Source: Polyporus tsugae
Taxonomy: Eukaryota > Basidiomycota > Agaricomycetes > Polyporales > Polyporaceae
Assembly: GCA_024305745.1 (NCBI GenBank)
Contig: JAHRBS010000006.1
Location: 374,501-438,500, forward strand
Direction of reading: 5' to 3'
Length of the DNA stretch: 64,000 nucleotides
The position numbers and the translations under genes were made by a program. Positions within the stretch are counted from its first letter, which is position 1; each line of letters begins with the position of its first letter. The notes below the pieces were generated by a model that had not been told where the DNA came from, made no database searches, and saw nothing but the letters and a program-made list of their open reading frames with translations. Positions 1 through 11,470 of this stretch are shown in pieces.

Positions 1-2930
1 AGCATTCAATTTTCCGCCCCCACACTGTTTGCCAACGCCTCCACTGCATTCGTTTCTCCTTGTATCCTCAGCTAGGTTCCAAAGTCAGCCGCCGCGAAGA
101 CCGCGCGCCTATAACCGGGATGATCGCGGTACTATTAACACGCCTGTCGGCCGCTGCAGCATCTGGCCTCATGGGAACAAGGTGAACGGGACTACGCACT
201 GAAAGGTGCAGGAGTGGGACGATTTGCCGGTTTATGAATGTGATGGAAGCCCGACTGTGCAAAGAAGCCCTAAAGTGAGTTTGCGGTCGCAGATAATCGC
301 TGATGCCAGATTGCTCCGTTCACACCTCAATTGCCACCCTCGCCCGCGAAGGCCACAGACAACCAGCAGGTTCAAAAGTAATGGGAAACATCAACAGATG
401 TTGCACAGCGAGGACCGCCGCAATACAGGGTGCCACCAGGTCTCGTGGAATTGTACGATGCTCTCTATAGGCAAATCGTGCTCCGAGTTGCCATGGTGTG
501 TGGACAGTCATGACAGATCTCATTATACGTGAAGGGTAATGACGTGAACACAACGTTCCCCACAAAGGGGGCGCGATTGATATAGTTACGGCCACCCTCT
601 GTACAGTACAGCCTGTGTCTGCTCGACATCGGAACAACCTCCTAACGCCGCCCTAAAGAGCGCCGCCGAACCCAAGCTGCTGCTGCGCGCTAACCGGTCG
701 GTCGTTTCTGAAGTCCCTCCTGACATGAACCTTCAGCTACCTAGGGTATCATCTTGCAAAGACCATATGGATAAAGCAGGGAAGAACGAACCATGATATG
801 TGAGTGCAGGGAGAAAGGTATGTGAAACGGCTCTCAATGTCATTGACGATCAGTTCTCAGGCATAGGCCCCCAGCGCGCCAATAGTGGCCCTGTCACGGT
901 CAGCTCGGGCAGAAGAGTGCCGACGTTTGCCCGCACACGAACTTGAACTCACATCTGCATATGTATGTCCACTCCCTCAATGACTTTTCGATCGGCCCAC
1001 ATGCGGAAGAGCGCAAGCATAAGTTCAGTGGACCCCACCTACGACAGAACTTGAGGAAAGTCCCCGGAACTTCTCTCCGACCTCCGAGCCACCACTTGAA
1101 GAATGTTCAACATATGATACGTAATCTTACCAGGACCCAGACTAGCGACCAGATGCACCTTGAGGAAATACACACCGCGAAGACATCAACGTTTCCTCCC
1201 CGTGTAAAGTGGACGAAAGCCTGCGGATAGCCTTCTGAATTGAAAACTTTCCATCAAACTTTCACCGCGGTGGAAAGGCTTTAGAAAGGCGCCGATCTCG
1301 AGCCTGGAAAAGCTGGTACGCCTATTGTCCCCAAGGAAAGGCGCCTTTCCAAAGACTTTCCTCCAGTGTGAAAGATCTTGGAAATCTTGATCATTTCCAA
1401 CGCCCTTCCGCACTGGCGAAAGGTGGCTTTCTTCGCAGTGACAGTACTAGCGAGTTTGGGGCCCGTTCCTGAGGTGGCGTTGCGCACCATAACATGAATA
1501 GGGTTCATGGTAATGGAAGTTGAGAAGCGCCTTCGCAAGGTAATTCAAATTGATCCATCCTCGGTGTCTATGAGTTTAATCCTCATTGCCCTGTTTAAAG
1601 GATGGAAACATTAATCCTAACTAACATGCATGCCAAGACTAGCAGTCGGTTCCGAGGAGTCAAGGTGTTGAGGGCCCAGGGCCTACTCGCGGTCGCTGTA
1701 CTTATAAGTTATGCGAGTCTGCGAGCCGGGTTCGGCGCTTGAGTTGCCATATTCGGTTGGCGCTTGCCACGCGCTGTCGTCATGGTGATGCGCTCAAACC
1801 GTCCTCTCCAGGCGCTACTTACTGCCGTCAACCATCGACGTCGTGCATCTCCCTGAGCTGTCAGTTTGACCCCTGTTAGCAGATGCCAGTACTGCTGTTG
1901 GTATAATGCAGTCGTAAGAGACTCTTATGATAGCATGCCAGCATTTCCTCGGGCCGCTGGCATTCCAGGCTTGTGACGTCGGTATCATGTCCACGGGTGA
2001 GCACCGAGAGAGCAGTGCTTGGATTCTCTGCTGATGATAGTCTAATTCCCGTATTTCCCCACTTATGCGACGGTGGGCGATGAATTCCAGAGGACTCAAT
2101 ACTAGCGCGTGGCGTGGCGGGCCCTCCACCTTCTGGCCGCCCCCTCAAAAGCCGATCTGTGTGCTCTGTGCTCAGCGGTCAGGGGAAATGGATATGGGTG
2201 CCTGTCCGATGACGGCACCATTGTATTCCTAAGCTCCCGAGCCTCGAGGATCTACATCAAGAAGTAGTCAAGTGGACATGCCTTCGCTTGCTTCTGGTGA
2301 TTAAGTCTCTTCGAGTCATCGACTGAGCGCGCATCGGTTTCACAGTGAGTGAGTGCCCACTACTCCGCTCCCTCGTTGTCCATGGCTAGTGTTGCGTCTA
2401 TGCATGCATTAGGTTTAACCCCCGATACGCATACAAATCAGGTTCAACTCGTGTGGACTATAACAACGTAGTACCTGGATCCTACTAATCGCTGCGCTCT
2501 ATTAGGGAATATCTAGTGGCTGCTCCGTGACAGCATATGGTCGACAGAGCGCCGAATACATGTTCCGAATGACAGTCTCCGTGGGTAATCGAAGGTATGC
2601 ATTGTTTGGACGGGGCCACAAGATGCCAGTGGGTTACGACAGTTGACGGGGACAGTCTTCGGCACTGCCTGTTTCACTCGGGCATCTCCCTGTCTCTTGA
2701 TCTTCGGCCCCCCTACGAGACAGCACTGGTGGACTCTCTGGACGCGTTCTTCCAGCATAGCTGGATGCTCCGTAGTGAACTCCTCAAATGCTCCTCGATA
2801 TGGCGAAAGGTAGTCGTCCTATCCAGCGTCCTATCGGTGAGAAACAGTCTCAAACGCCTTCTCAGGATGCTAACTGACATCACGCACGCACCACTCAGAG
2901 TCTTGGAAGTCTTGTCCTAATATCCCTAGC
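1..2930. other. No supported gene
   Basis: No open frame here has the composition, splice pattern or motifs of a gene. The longest frames (about 100 codons) look like random open stretches and are matched by equally long antisense frames. A cluster of short GGAAAGGC/GCCTTTCC words lies at about 1,240-1,435 (see the palindrome entry). The last part must hold the 5' end of the membrane-protein gene that continues at 2985. Confidence 0.6.
1335..1350. repeat. 16-bp perfect palindrome in a GGAAAGGC word cluster
   Basis: GGAAAGGCGCCTTTCC is its own reverse complement. Around it (about 1,240-1,435) the words GGAAAGGC, GAAAGGCGCC, CTTTCC and GAAAGG recur on both strands, so the stretch could form stem-loops or be a decayed repeat. 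No gene is associated. Confidence 0.7.
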
Positions 2931-2984
2931 GCACCTCGAAGGGCTGCCCTTGCTCATTTCCCCAGTCTATCGACTACCTTCTTC

Positions 2985-4187
2985 GTGCTCGCCGCTTGCC
3001 TCACACGCGTCAAGAGTCAAGCCAGCAAGATCCAGATCATCGTATCGGACGAGCTCACCGAGTGCGTCCCCTCCAACATAACCTGGACGGGGGGCAACCC
3101 GCCGTACACCCTCGGCATCGGCATCGGCAACTTCAATCACGGGCCCGACCAAGAGTTCAGCAACCTCAGCACGACGTTCTTCGTCTGGTCCACCGATGTA
3201 CCAGCGGAGAACTCCGTCCAGTTCGCCGTCGGCGATACTCTGACCATCGCGTACTCCGGGTACGTCGATATCAACGCCGGATTGACGCAGTCGTGTCTCC
3301 CCGCCCCCCTTGATCCGTTCACCTCGTCGTCCGGCGGCTCCAGCCCCACGAAAACGCAAGGTGCGCCTCCTTCCGACTCCTCTACGGCGCAGCCGCCGTC
3401 CACGTCAATCCCCTCAACCACCGTCACTGTTTCCGTCACAGACTCGGTGGGAGGCACAAACCCGGCCTCTCCTGGTGCCACTACGAGCTCTTCGACATCC
3501 GGCAGCTCACATAGCAGTCTCTCTCCAGACGTCATCGGCATCATCGTGGCGGTCGCCGTTGCGCTGCTCATCGGCGTCATCTGGATCCTCTACAAACGCT
3601 CAACTCGTCCTAAACCAGGTACATGCATGAATACCCCGGGTTCTCCATTAGCTGCACCTACTCACGCACTGACCACCGATGTACTCGTCCTTGCAGATCA
3701 CACCAGCAATTCAAACACATCGACCTCCCCGGGCGCAGGCACTACGCCCCCATTCCCCATCGCGCCGACGTCTCCCACCCTCCGGCCAACCAGCATCCTC
3801 TCCGCAAGCCCGAACTACTCGCCCGTCGCGTCGCCCCCCGGCAGCGCGCTCCAGCTCGCTCCGTACGGCCACTCGCCCCCGCCCGTGCCTCACCCCGCGT
3901 GGCAGGGCGCTGCGGCGATCCACACGACGCAGACATACTTTGTCGGTGGCAACCCTGGCACCCCGGGCGCGTCGCGCGCGCCGTCCGTGCTGTCCTACGA
4001 GCCCTCGGGGTGGAACAGCCAGGCACCGTACATGACGCAGTGGCGGCCGGAGGCGCCGATGGAGCAGGCCGGACGGCTCGCGACGATCCATGATATCGAT
4101 GCTGGGGAGGCGGTCACGCACACGAGCGAAGGGGGCTCGGTAGACTGGAGGCCGCTCCTCTCTCCGCCGCAGGATCGGAGGCCGTGA
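2985..4187 (+). CDS. Ser/Thr-rich single-pass membrane protein, WTGG family (5' end not resolved)
   Basis: Predicted type I membrane protein. The visible reading begins in a probable signal sequence (codons for FFVLAACLT), then a conserved extracellular domain with ECVPSNITWTGGNPPYTL and, about 75 residues later, QSCLP. A Ser/Thr/Pro-rich stalk follows, then one membrane helix (VIGIIVAVAVALLIGVIWIL) before a basic KRS stop-transfer and a Pro/Ser-rich cytosolic tail. A 78-nt intron (3619-3696, GTACAT..TTGCAG) sits just after the helix in phase 1; the same position and phase recur in the genes at 47.2 and 58.2 kb. The intron keeps the frame open, so a retained-intron form is possible. No Met lies at 2985 (the codon is GTG); the real start is probably in an upstream exon, perhaps joined at the acceptor near 2965. 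Unlike four other membrane proteins here, the tail lacks PPxY. Function unknown; a surface sensor or adhesin is a guess. Confidence 0.78.
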   Translation: MLAACLTRVKSQASKIQIIVSDELTECVPSNITWTGGNPPYTLGIGIGNFNHGPDQEFSNLSTTFFVWSTDVPAENSVQFAVGDTLTIAYSGYVDINAGLTQSCLPAPLDPFTSSSGGSSPTKTQGAPPSDSSTAQPPSTSIPSTTVTVSVTDSVGGTNPASPGATTSSSTSGSSHSSLSPDVIGIIVAVAVALLIGVIWILYKRSTRPKPGTCMNTPGSPLAAPTHALTTDVLVLADHTSNSNTSTSPGAGTTPPFPIAPTSPTLRPTSILSASPNYSPVASPPGSALQLAPYGHSPPPVPHPAWQGAAAIHTTQTYFVGGNPGTPGASRAPSVLSYEPSGWNSQAPYMTQWRPEAPMEQAGRLATIHDIDAGEAVTHTSEGGSVDWRPLLSPPQDRRP

Positions 4188-4669
4188 CATTGACAATGAA
4201 TCAGGAATGATAACAGTATGGCTCGGCTCGTCTGGGTTGCTGGAGTTCGAATTTGGAGGGCGGGATACAGTGGATCCGTTCTAGTAGGCACCCAGGGTGA
4301 TCCTTGTGTTCGTAGCCCAGGATGACGACATACGATCATGATTGGGATAGAGGCGGATGGACTGGAGGGCCAGCTGGGCTCTTCCCTTTTCGCTGCACGC
4401 TCGAGCTCGAGGCCCTGAGATGGCTCGGCTCGTCTGGATTGTTGGACCTGAGGCTCGAGGTTCGAGGTTGCTCTGTGGGTGCCCGGACTCTCACGCGATT
4501 CGTATTCTAAAGGATATCGAGTGGTCATAGCCTCTATATAGGTGTCTTACTACGCTACTGTACCCTTACACTGACACATGCACAAGGGTCGTTAACTGCG
4601 GTCCGTACGCCGGCGAGCTATACCGTAGGAGGAAGCTTTACAATGACATCTTCGTTGGGGCGAAAGCCA

Positions 4670-5424
4670 TCACGTGCTGGAGGGAAAGCAGCTCGAGTCC
4701 GCTGGAAAGACCTCACGGGTCAGCGCTCTTGATGGGGGGTACATCGGGGCGGAACACCACTCACAGCTGTTCGAGACGACAATGGGGGCGGTCGACGCCC
4801 CGTCCCCGGAGAAGTCGGAGACGCTGAAGATGACGGTCGTGCCTAGGAGACCATGTCGGCCACCAATCAGCAATACTACAACAGCGGCGCGGAGTTACTA
4901 GGGCCCACAAGACGTACCTGCAGGGGCCGCGGTGCCGCTGAATTCGTAGCTCGTTCCGAATATGAGGTCGTTATCCCCGATGATATCCCCGTTGTCCTTG
5001 ATACTGCGAAATTGATGGGTAAGTGAGCGTTAACGGCAGGTGAGGGTCACTGAGTGATACTTACACCTGGGGAACGATTTGAGTCGCACGGGGGTTAGAG
5101 TCCAGTGTTCGTCAGTCGTCCTTCATGAAGAGCATTCGAAAACTCTTACCAGGTTATAAGGCTCTTCGAGAGAGAAGGAGAAGACGCCTCGTCAGTACGT
5201 CATTCAGATGCCCGGCATGATGGATTTACTCACCCGTGCCGCCCGACCAAGTGATCACGGTCGGCTCGCACTGAACGACTTCAACACTGTGGAGCAGAAA
5301 CACTGATGAGGTCTCACGGGAAACTGGTGTAATTAAGAGTGACGTACGGCGTGTCGATTACCAACGGGTCAGCGGCGTAGACGGAAGCTGCGAGAGAGGC
5401 GAGAACGAGAGCGATGAGCTGCAT
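4670..5424 (-). CDS. Short secreted protein of the WTGG family, no membrane helix
   Basis: A 113-aa product assembled from seven exons: 5348-5424, 5234-5286, 5150-5163, a 2-nt exon after the acceptor at about 5066-5067, 4918-5003, 4765-4842 and 4670-4701. The start ATG at 5422-5424 gives a clean signal peptide (MQLIALVLASLAASVYA). The mature part carries VVQCEPTVITWSGG, then EPYNL, then GTSYEF..GTTVIFSVSDFSGDG and finally SSDSSCFPSST-stop. These match the two Cys positions and the order of motifs in the larger membrane members, which have the same domain in one exon. The protein ends right after the second conserved Cys, so it is a soluble, domain-only member. All phases close only if a 2-nt exon (GT) is used between 5003 and 5150; otherwise the frame breaks, so the gene is either spliced oddly or newly damaged. 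Function unknown. Confidence 0.65.
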
Positions 5425-6137
5425 GACTGGAGGATTGTTTACGAGTATGCGGCGCTGGCTTGATGCCCGGACAACAATCGTCGAGCTTTTATAAGTAGTT
5501 GAAAAGCGAGCAAGGACACTGAACGCCGCGTGAGCAAAAGTGGGCAATCAGTGTATATTTTTGTTTTGCCGGTTCCCGCATAGGGAAGTGAGGCCGAGGC
5601 TTGATCCGAGAAGCGCTGATATGATCTGTGATCGCAGGACGTTAGGCGGCAAAGGCGATGAAACGCTGAACGTACTTAGTAAGTGAGGAGCAGAACCGTC
5701 AAGCAGGACTCAGCCTGTGAGGCTAGTCGTTGTACTTTTTGATGTGCGTGACGCCACGACTTCGGGGATCGTTTCATGCAGCCCTAAAGATGAGCGTTAT
5801 AACTTAGTAAGAATGGGACCCGAGAAGGGAGACTCTGAGTGGTCGCTCTGGCTCGAGGCTGGTCGCCGTCTTTGTGAGCAAACTCTGCAGGAGGTTCCGC
5901 GTCGTCTCCGTGAAATGTCCACTGAATGAACTTGGAATGAACGGGCTAAGAAAGGATCAGGAACCACGTGGTTCTCATCGGCATCACCTCTCATCTTCAC
6001 TACAGAGGTTAAGAGACATCGGCCGAGAGCTTGCTCCAGGTTCCAGGCCTGCGTCCTACGACGGCCTCGCTAGTAGCTGCGGAAAGTCGTGCAAATACAG
6101 GCACTGTCCGCTATTTGACACAAGGGAGGAAATCGTG
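5425..6137. promoter_or_regulatory. Probable upstream region of the short secreted gene; no other gene seen
   Basis: Lies immediately 5' of the minus-strand gene starting at 5424. No coding frame with family resemblance was found. No specific promoter element can be named with confidence. Confidence 0.3.
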
Positions 6138-6966
6138 TCAGCGACCGAACATGTCAGTTAGTAGCACGAAGGACGTATAGTCAGACAGAACGGTGACTAA
6201 AGCGGACTGCACCTCTTTCCCGGTGGCATCCTCAAAGCCAACCACCGGATCTGTGATACGAGCAGTACACATTGAAGATTTATTTATTAACAATCGACCC
6301 AGTATATGCGTGAGTCGCACAGGCGAACATACCTGCGGGGAGACCGGCGTCCCAACCGAAATTCGTGCCTTGGAGGTTTCTTGCACAGTCTCTTGATCAG
6401 ACGTACGGATGCTGCAAATCGCGTTACTCATACTAGCCCACGAACATTTTGATATGGTGAAGAGGGTATTTACTCCTGCGCATGTATCACAGTTGGGATA
6501 CGATCCAAAACGCGTTGGTTGAAGTGCTTCTTCTCGGATATCACTCTCGTACCAAAGAGTAATGCGCTTTAGCAGTGGGAATTAATGGCATCCGAGCGTA
6601 GAGGTTGAGAACAGGGCTTACCTGTGCCTCACTCCCAAGTCAGGACGGTCACCCGGCACTGAACGACGTTGACACTGATGAGCGCCATGACTACGAGCCA
6701 CGGAAGGAAAGAGAAATCCTGATGTATGGGGTATTGATTATGAACTCATTCTGGGCAGCGGCAAACGCGGCCAACCCGACGCGAGGACACGAGAAGAGAG
6801 CTGCATGTTTCGGAAAGCCGAAGAGGTCGACAGATGAAAGCGTTCTATTACCAATTTCCGTCGATTGTCGAAATAGGGGAGCATTTAGCGCAGCCCTTGA
6901 GACGAGAGGCCATTTCGTTCGGGAGGGACGAGGGCACAGTGCACCTAGAATCTTGACATGCAACAC
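6138..6966 (-). pseudogene. Decayed copy of the short secreted WTGG-family gene
   Basis: The minus strand preserves in order a hydrophobic leader (GLAAFAAAQNEFIINTP, near 6740-6800), the Cys-containing block VNVVQCRVTVLTW (about 6635-6680), and a later block ITDPVVGFEDATGK..ALVTVLSDYTSF (about 6160-6250), which resembles VTVLAGSDTSCL of the 56 kb paralog. It is broken: the exon-1 donor that reads GTACGTC in the intact neighbour reads ATACATC here (plus-strand 6721-6728, two CpG-to-TpG changes), the WSGG motif is replaced by TGG GAG TGA (stop), and the second Cys is Phe. Same strand and order as the neighbour at 4670-5424, so a tandem duplicate. Confidence 0.6.
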
Positions 6967-7016
6967 ATGTCAGCTGGGCAAATTTGATTCGCCGCGTCCC
7001 AAAAAGATCAGAATCT

Positions 7017-7866
7017 TCAGACACTTACGTTGAGAGCCCTTGGCGACTCGGCATGGGCCTCACCGAACTCCGACTCTCCGCGCCGGATGGGATAGTTGCT
7101 GTTCCCGACGAGCCGCCTCAGCGGTGCGAACAGACGTAGTAAGGCGGCGGGCGCGTAGACCAACTTGAATTCTGCGGTCCCGACCCGTCGGCCCCTATGC
7201 GGGAAACGCAAACGGGAAGCGAGCCAAACAGGGTTCGGGTAGTGCTGGTTGAATGCCTGCAGAGATTGGATAGTCGGAGAGCTCTGGTGGTCGCGCGTAC
7301 GCGTACTGGGAGTAGGAGGATAGGAGGTCATGCCGGCGGGATGAATCTTGAAGTCCTCGAGCTTCCTCTACGCCAGCGCGAGCCCCGCGATGTCCACATC
7401 GCGCGCGGTGAACACAGTGCACTCGCCGCGACAGAGCGTGAACGAACGGCGTGCCGAAAGTGCGAGGAACGGCGTGAGCAGGGGAGGAGCGGGAGGGCGT
7501 TGGTGTAGTATGGGCCGCCGTCTACGGTAAACTTGAGGGAGAGAGAAAGGCCTTGGTAGGAGAGAACTGTACGCGACGCGAGTGCACGGAGGGGCAAGGT
7601 GACGATGGTGGATGAGTCGAACGGGTCTTCGGCGCAGCGATCGACGAAGAGTGCGAGGTGCAGATGGGAGAGGATGCGTAGAAGTGTTTGAGGATCCATG
7701 TCATTGTGTCGATGGGGTAGACGACGGAGAGGATGCGGTGCGAAACGTTGACAGAGCGGTTCAGTGGCCCACTACAGATGTGCATAGCTTGCAAGCACAG
7801 GAAAACGGACTGGCCGCCCTTCTGTGCCACCACGGTAATGATGAGTTTGAACTCGTCGCCGTACAT
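7017..7866 (-). pseudogene. Unrecognised, probably decayed coding remnant
   Basis: On the minus strand three overlapping frames look protein-like in succession: EFKLIITVVAQKGGQSVFLC, then MDPQTLLRILSHLHLALFVD and LKFTVDGGPYYTNALPLL, then SFTLCRGECTVFTARDVD. The sequence changes frame near 7690 and again near 7490, and an in-frame stop follows LALA near 7365, with no intron that repairs them. The family was not recognised. It may instead be chance open frame; the high CpG content favours long open frames on both strands here. Confidence 0.3.
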
Positions 7867-7969
7867 GAGTCTGGTGCCGTACTCGAACTTGCGGACGTGG
7901 GAGGTATGCGAGAGAAAGCGGCTTCACCGTGAGCTGGATCTTCGTACAGTCGTGAGTTGGTTGTGAGAG

Positions 7970-8800
7970 TCTCTGACCGGTCAATGACTCCGAATTATAC
8001 CGTATGTATCGAACCACAACTGACCTGGGGAGGGTACAAGCTTAGAAAAAACCTCGAGTGTTGCCTAGGTGCCATGTACGGCCTGGCGGTGCGGTGCAGA
8101 GGCGGACTCGTGCGTCGTGTTCTGGCAGTATGATACTGGCAACACCTCGTTTTGAAAACGTAGCCTGTATCAGCCTGATGGTAGAGAGGACAGGAATTCC
8201 TCTCAACTCACTTTCACTTTGGCGTGACAATCGGGCCTGCGGTGGGTGGAGAAAAAGATCTGACTCAGGGCCACGCAGCGGCACCCACAGGCGCCGAGTC
8301 TAAGACCTGCATTAGGAAATAGAGACGCCCAACGCCGATACTGTCACAATTTTCATCTCCTTGCAATAACACGCACTAGCTTGGTCGTCTCCCCCTCCCT
8401 CTCATCCATGGCCTGAATTTCGACCTCTGAAACTGAAGCCTAGGTTTCGCTCAACTTTCCTCGTCTTTCGCCTTGCTTCACGTGCGCCCGAAGGACCACT
8501 GGCAGCCGGGCCATGCCTCCATTTCAGCTCTGGGACAGGGAAGGGCTTTGGTTGGCGCGTACGTGCTTCACGATGAGATGGAGACCTTCTAGATGAGGTC
8601 TGGGAGAGGGTATTGGATGCAAGGTGCGCAGCTGGTGTATCATGGATTGAGCACGTTCATTGCTAATCCATGCTCCCCGCGGCTTGAAGATGTGTATATA
8701 GTGTTACGAACGAACACTTGCGCAATTTCTGTTGTCGCTTTCTATCGAATAAACGAGGCATGGGCGCTCACGTTAGCATCATACCCCTAGTCTGACTATT
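7970..8800. other. No gene seen; contains one copy of a 22-bp dispersed repeat
   Basis: No convincing coding frame. Bases 8309-8330 match 43677-43698 exactly (see repeat entries). Confidence 0.45.
8309..8330. repeat. 22-bp exact repeat, copy 1
   Basis: Starts GCATTAGGAAAT and ends GAGACGCCC. The second copy is 35 kb away at 43677-43698, in the same orientation, and the flanks do not match. Both copies lie in gene-free sequence, which would suit a fragment of an old mobile element, but no element ends are visible. Confidence 0.7.
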
Positions 8801-8803
8801 GCG

Positions 8804-9510
8804 ATGGAAGTCGGGATCGCCGTCGCCGGAGTGGTGTGTTTTGTCGTGGGCTTCCTAGCGGTTGTACTGTGGCGCAGATCCCGTAGAGGGAGACATTGCT
8901 GGTGCGTTACAAATGCATTCCCCTCCTGTGTCTATGCAAGCACCATAACACAACATGGTTGGACAGAGATTGACGTTGGCGGTCCATTATCTTCACCTAT
9001 GGAGGACATCGGAACTGCGTTCCCTCATTTTCTTCGCCGACAGTCCAGGGAGAGCGTTACCCTCCCCTGTGACGAGTTCGAGAGACACTGGTAGCCTGTC
9101 CGGACAAGACGGTGCGCAGACACTCTCAGAAAATATGTAGTGCTGCATGCTGACACTAGTTTATAATAGCGTCATGGACCATCGGGGAGGCAAAGTATCC
9201 CCCGGACTGCGAGGACACACGCTACGTCCGAGAAACGTCCACTACTGTCCAACATTCAGAACGGCGGCCATCCGGGGAATTGGCGGACACGGACATGGGA
9301 TATCTCACCTGCACGGGAGTAGGCAGACTATTCGATACAAGACAAACCGTGACGGGGGCGGCGTGCCCCTCACTGGTGATCGGCTTGGTTCGACATCGGA
9401 CGACGATGATCGGCATGGCCGCCCTGTCTGCGTGGGACTCGTGCTACATCCTCCATACGCAGAGGATGGATGCATTTCATGTCGATCGTATATGGTTGGT
9501 CTAGCATAGG
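8804..9510 (+). pseudogene. Remnant of a PPxY-tailed single-pass membrane protein gene
   Basis: The frame from 8804 encodes a membrane helix followed by a basic stop-transfer (VGIAVAGVVCFVVGFLAVVLW, then RRSRRG). This is the layout of the helix exon of the other membrane proteins in the window. About 500 bp downstream another frame ends in VLHPPYAED (about 9455), which resembles the C-terminal PPPYAE tail of the 38-39 kb copy. The intervening sequence has stops and frame changes, and no N-terminal extracellular exon was found upstream. Best read as a truncated, decayed copy; whether it came from the WTGG family or the 20 kb family cannot be decided. Confidence 0.42.
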
Positions 9511-9888
9511 CGGAGTCGGGCCCCGTTTCTTTGGGTGCCAAGGTATACCATGGCTTTTGCAAATGTCACGAAGTCCTCCTGAGAGTGTTTGGACTGCAGC
9601 AGTGAATACCGAGCGGTTTTGGCTACTCCGAGTAGATGCTGCAGCCTGCCCTGAGCCTGCCGCAGGTCCTTGGACGCAGATGTGTCACGGTCGTGCCGCG
9701 AACACAACCTTCTTGAAGCGCCCATGTACTATATGGTCCTGCCGCAGCAAGGTGAATGGGCCATTGCCCCTTGTCCTCTCCCACTACTTGTGCGTCTGGT
9801 AAAAGCAATGATGGCACGTACTGGTACAAGGTAAAGTGCACGTCTTGCCTGCTGTTATGACTATTGGTGCGATAGTCTGACAAGTTGT

Positions 9889-11470
9889 GTGCCGTCTTGT
9901 AGCATCACAGAAGCCCCGGTCATAGACCAACGAAGTCCACATCGCGGCTCTATCGAAACCTCTGGGATCCAAACAGTTTGCGAAACGTGGGGGGGATACT
10001 TAGGAGGGAGCTCGTCCAATGGTATAGTGCGTGTCAAATGGCTGTCGCGCACCGCGGGCTTTGCGAACGACTCCGTCGAGGTGAGACAATTAATCTTTAT
10101 GGATGTGATATGCTGCTCACGTATAAATCAGAGAATCGTCCAAAAGGCCTCCGAACACTTTCAATTGGGTGGCGCGCAACCCGACCTAGCTCTTCTTTGC
10201 GAGCTAGAAGGCGAGAAGATGGAGGTGACTACTGACATCTTGGGTCTCCTTCCAAAGGGTACGACCCTCACCCTCTCCCGCATTCAACGAGCGCATGTAC
10301 TCCCCCAGTCATGGTTTACGCTGGCGCAAAGGCCCAGAAACTGGGGTCAGATTCGAGATCATGTCTGCCCGGACGATCCGCCCGCAGAGAGGTTAAGTTC
10401 ACTCTGGAGCCTGCCGTCTTACGTGTCGAAGCCAGCCGGGATGTTCGTGTGGATCAAAACGTGAGCAGTGCTTGGTTGTGTTCTGGCTCTCGGTGAGGGA
10501 TGATGCGAATGGATGCTGACGATGGGACGCATAACTTTAACAGCCTGACTGGGAAGACGATTACGATCTAGTGCGATCATTACGACACTATCGACAACAT
10601 CAAAGCCAAGATCCTGGATAAAGAAGGAATACCGTCCGATCAGCAGCGTCTCATCTTCGCGGGGGAACAGCTCGAGGATGGCTGCACACTGTCCGATTAC
10701 AATATCCAGAGAGAGAGTACACTCCACCTCGTGCTGCGCCTTCGCGGCGGAAAGCCTGTCATCTATCTCTTCCCCCCGAGCCCGATACCACACGCAACCG
10801 TCTCTGTCAGCCTCGTTCCGCAGTGGTCATTCTCTCATGTGTATCCGCTCGCCGCCCCAAAGCAGCTGGAGGACGGGCGGCAGCGCATCGCCTGGTCGGT
10901 GTCGGCGCAGCCTGGTGGAACGCTCATCGAGAAAGACACACGCCTCGAGCTGTCGTACCTCTTCTGGGAGGCCGACTCCAACGCATCCCTCCCGCCCAGT
11001 CCGCCCCTCAGCGCAGCCGACGCTCGCGCGGAACACTTCGATCCCGCGTACCCGGCGCTCGACTGCGACACCCCGACGGCCGTCCTCCTCCCCTTTGCGC
11101 AGCTCCTTCCCTATCTCGACGCGGCGCTGAAGAAGCTGTCGCTGCACACCTCAGCGCGCAACAACTTCATCACCTACTGGCTGCCGAAGCTCGCGAAGAA
11201 GCCGTTCGTCGCGCTGAGGGGAACTTCCTCCCGCAGGCGGCGTACGAGCGGGCGGCGAGCCTCGAGGTGCAGCCCGCACCGGACGTCGTGACGCGCGTGT
11301 TCATGCTGTTCCGTGGCGTCTCCGCCGAGGACGCTGACCATGCGATGTGGTCTGCAGCCCGAGCACGCGTCGGTGAGGTGGACTGGGTCAACGTCGTGGG
11401 CGTGGAGGCGGGGGCGTGGGATGAGAGCCGATTCAGAGTTTTGGAGTGGGGCGCGATGGAGGTTCTGTGA
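9889..11470 (+). pseudogene. Ubiquitin-fusion gene (UBL-like domain, ubiquitin, large C-terminal domain), broken
   Basis: N-terminal part: RVKWLSRTAGFANDSVE, spliced over a 51-nt intron (10081-10131) to RIVQKASEHFQL..LLPKGTTLTL, plausibly a ubiquitin-like fold. The frame continues to MFVWIKT (10441-10460); an 83-nt intron (10461-10543) joins it to LTGKTITI, so the ubiquitin start MQIFVKTLTGKT is recognisable across the splice. The ubiquitin moiety runs to [12 protein letters not shown] (ending at about 10752). It continues without a break into a roughly 230-aa C-terminal domain ending WGAMEVL-stop. Two lesions: a TAG at 10569-10571 inside ubiquitin, where the usual sequence is TLEVE, and a loss of one base (or gain of two) near 11215, after KPFVAL, shifting the frame to the one that reads [15 protein letters not shown]. 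The residue after GG is Lys, so processing by a deubiquitinase would have been possible. The true start is not resolved. Two point errors in the assembly are the alternative explanation. Confidence 0.72.
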
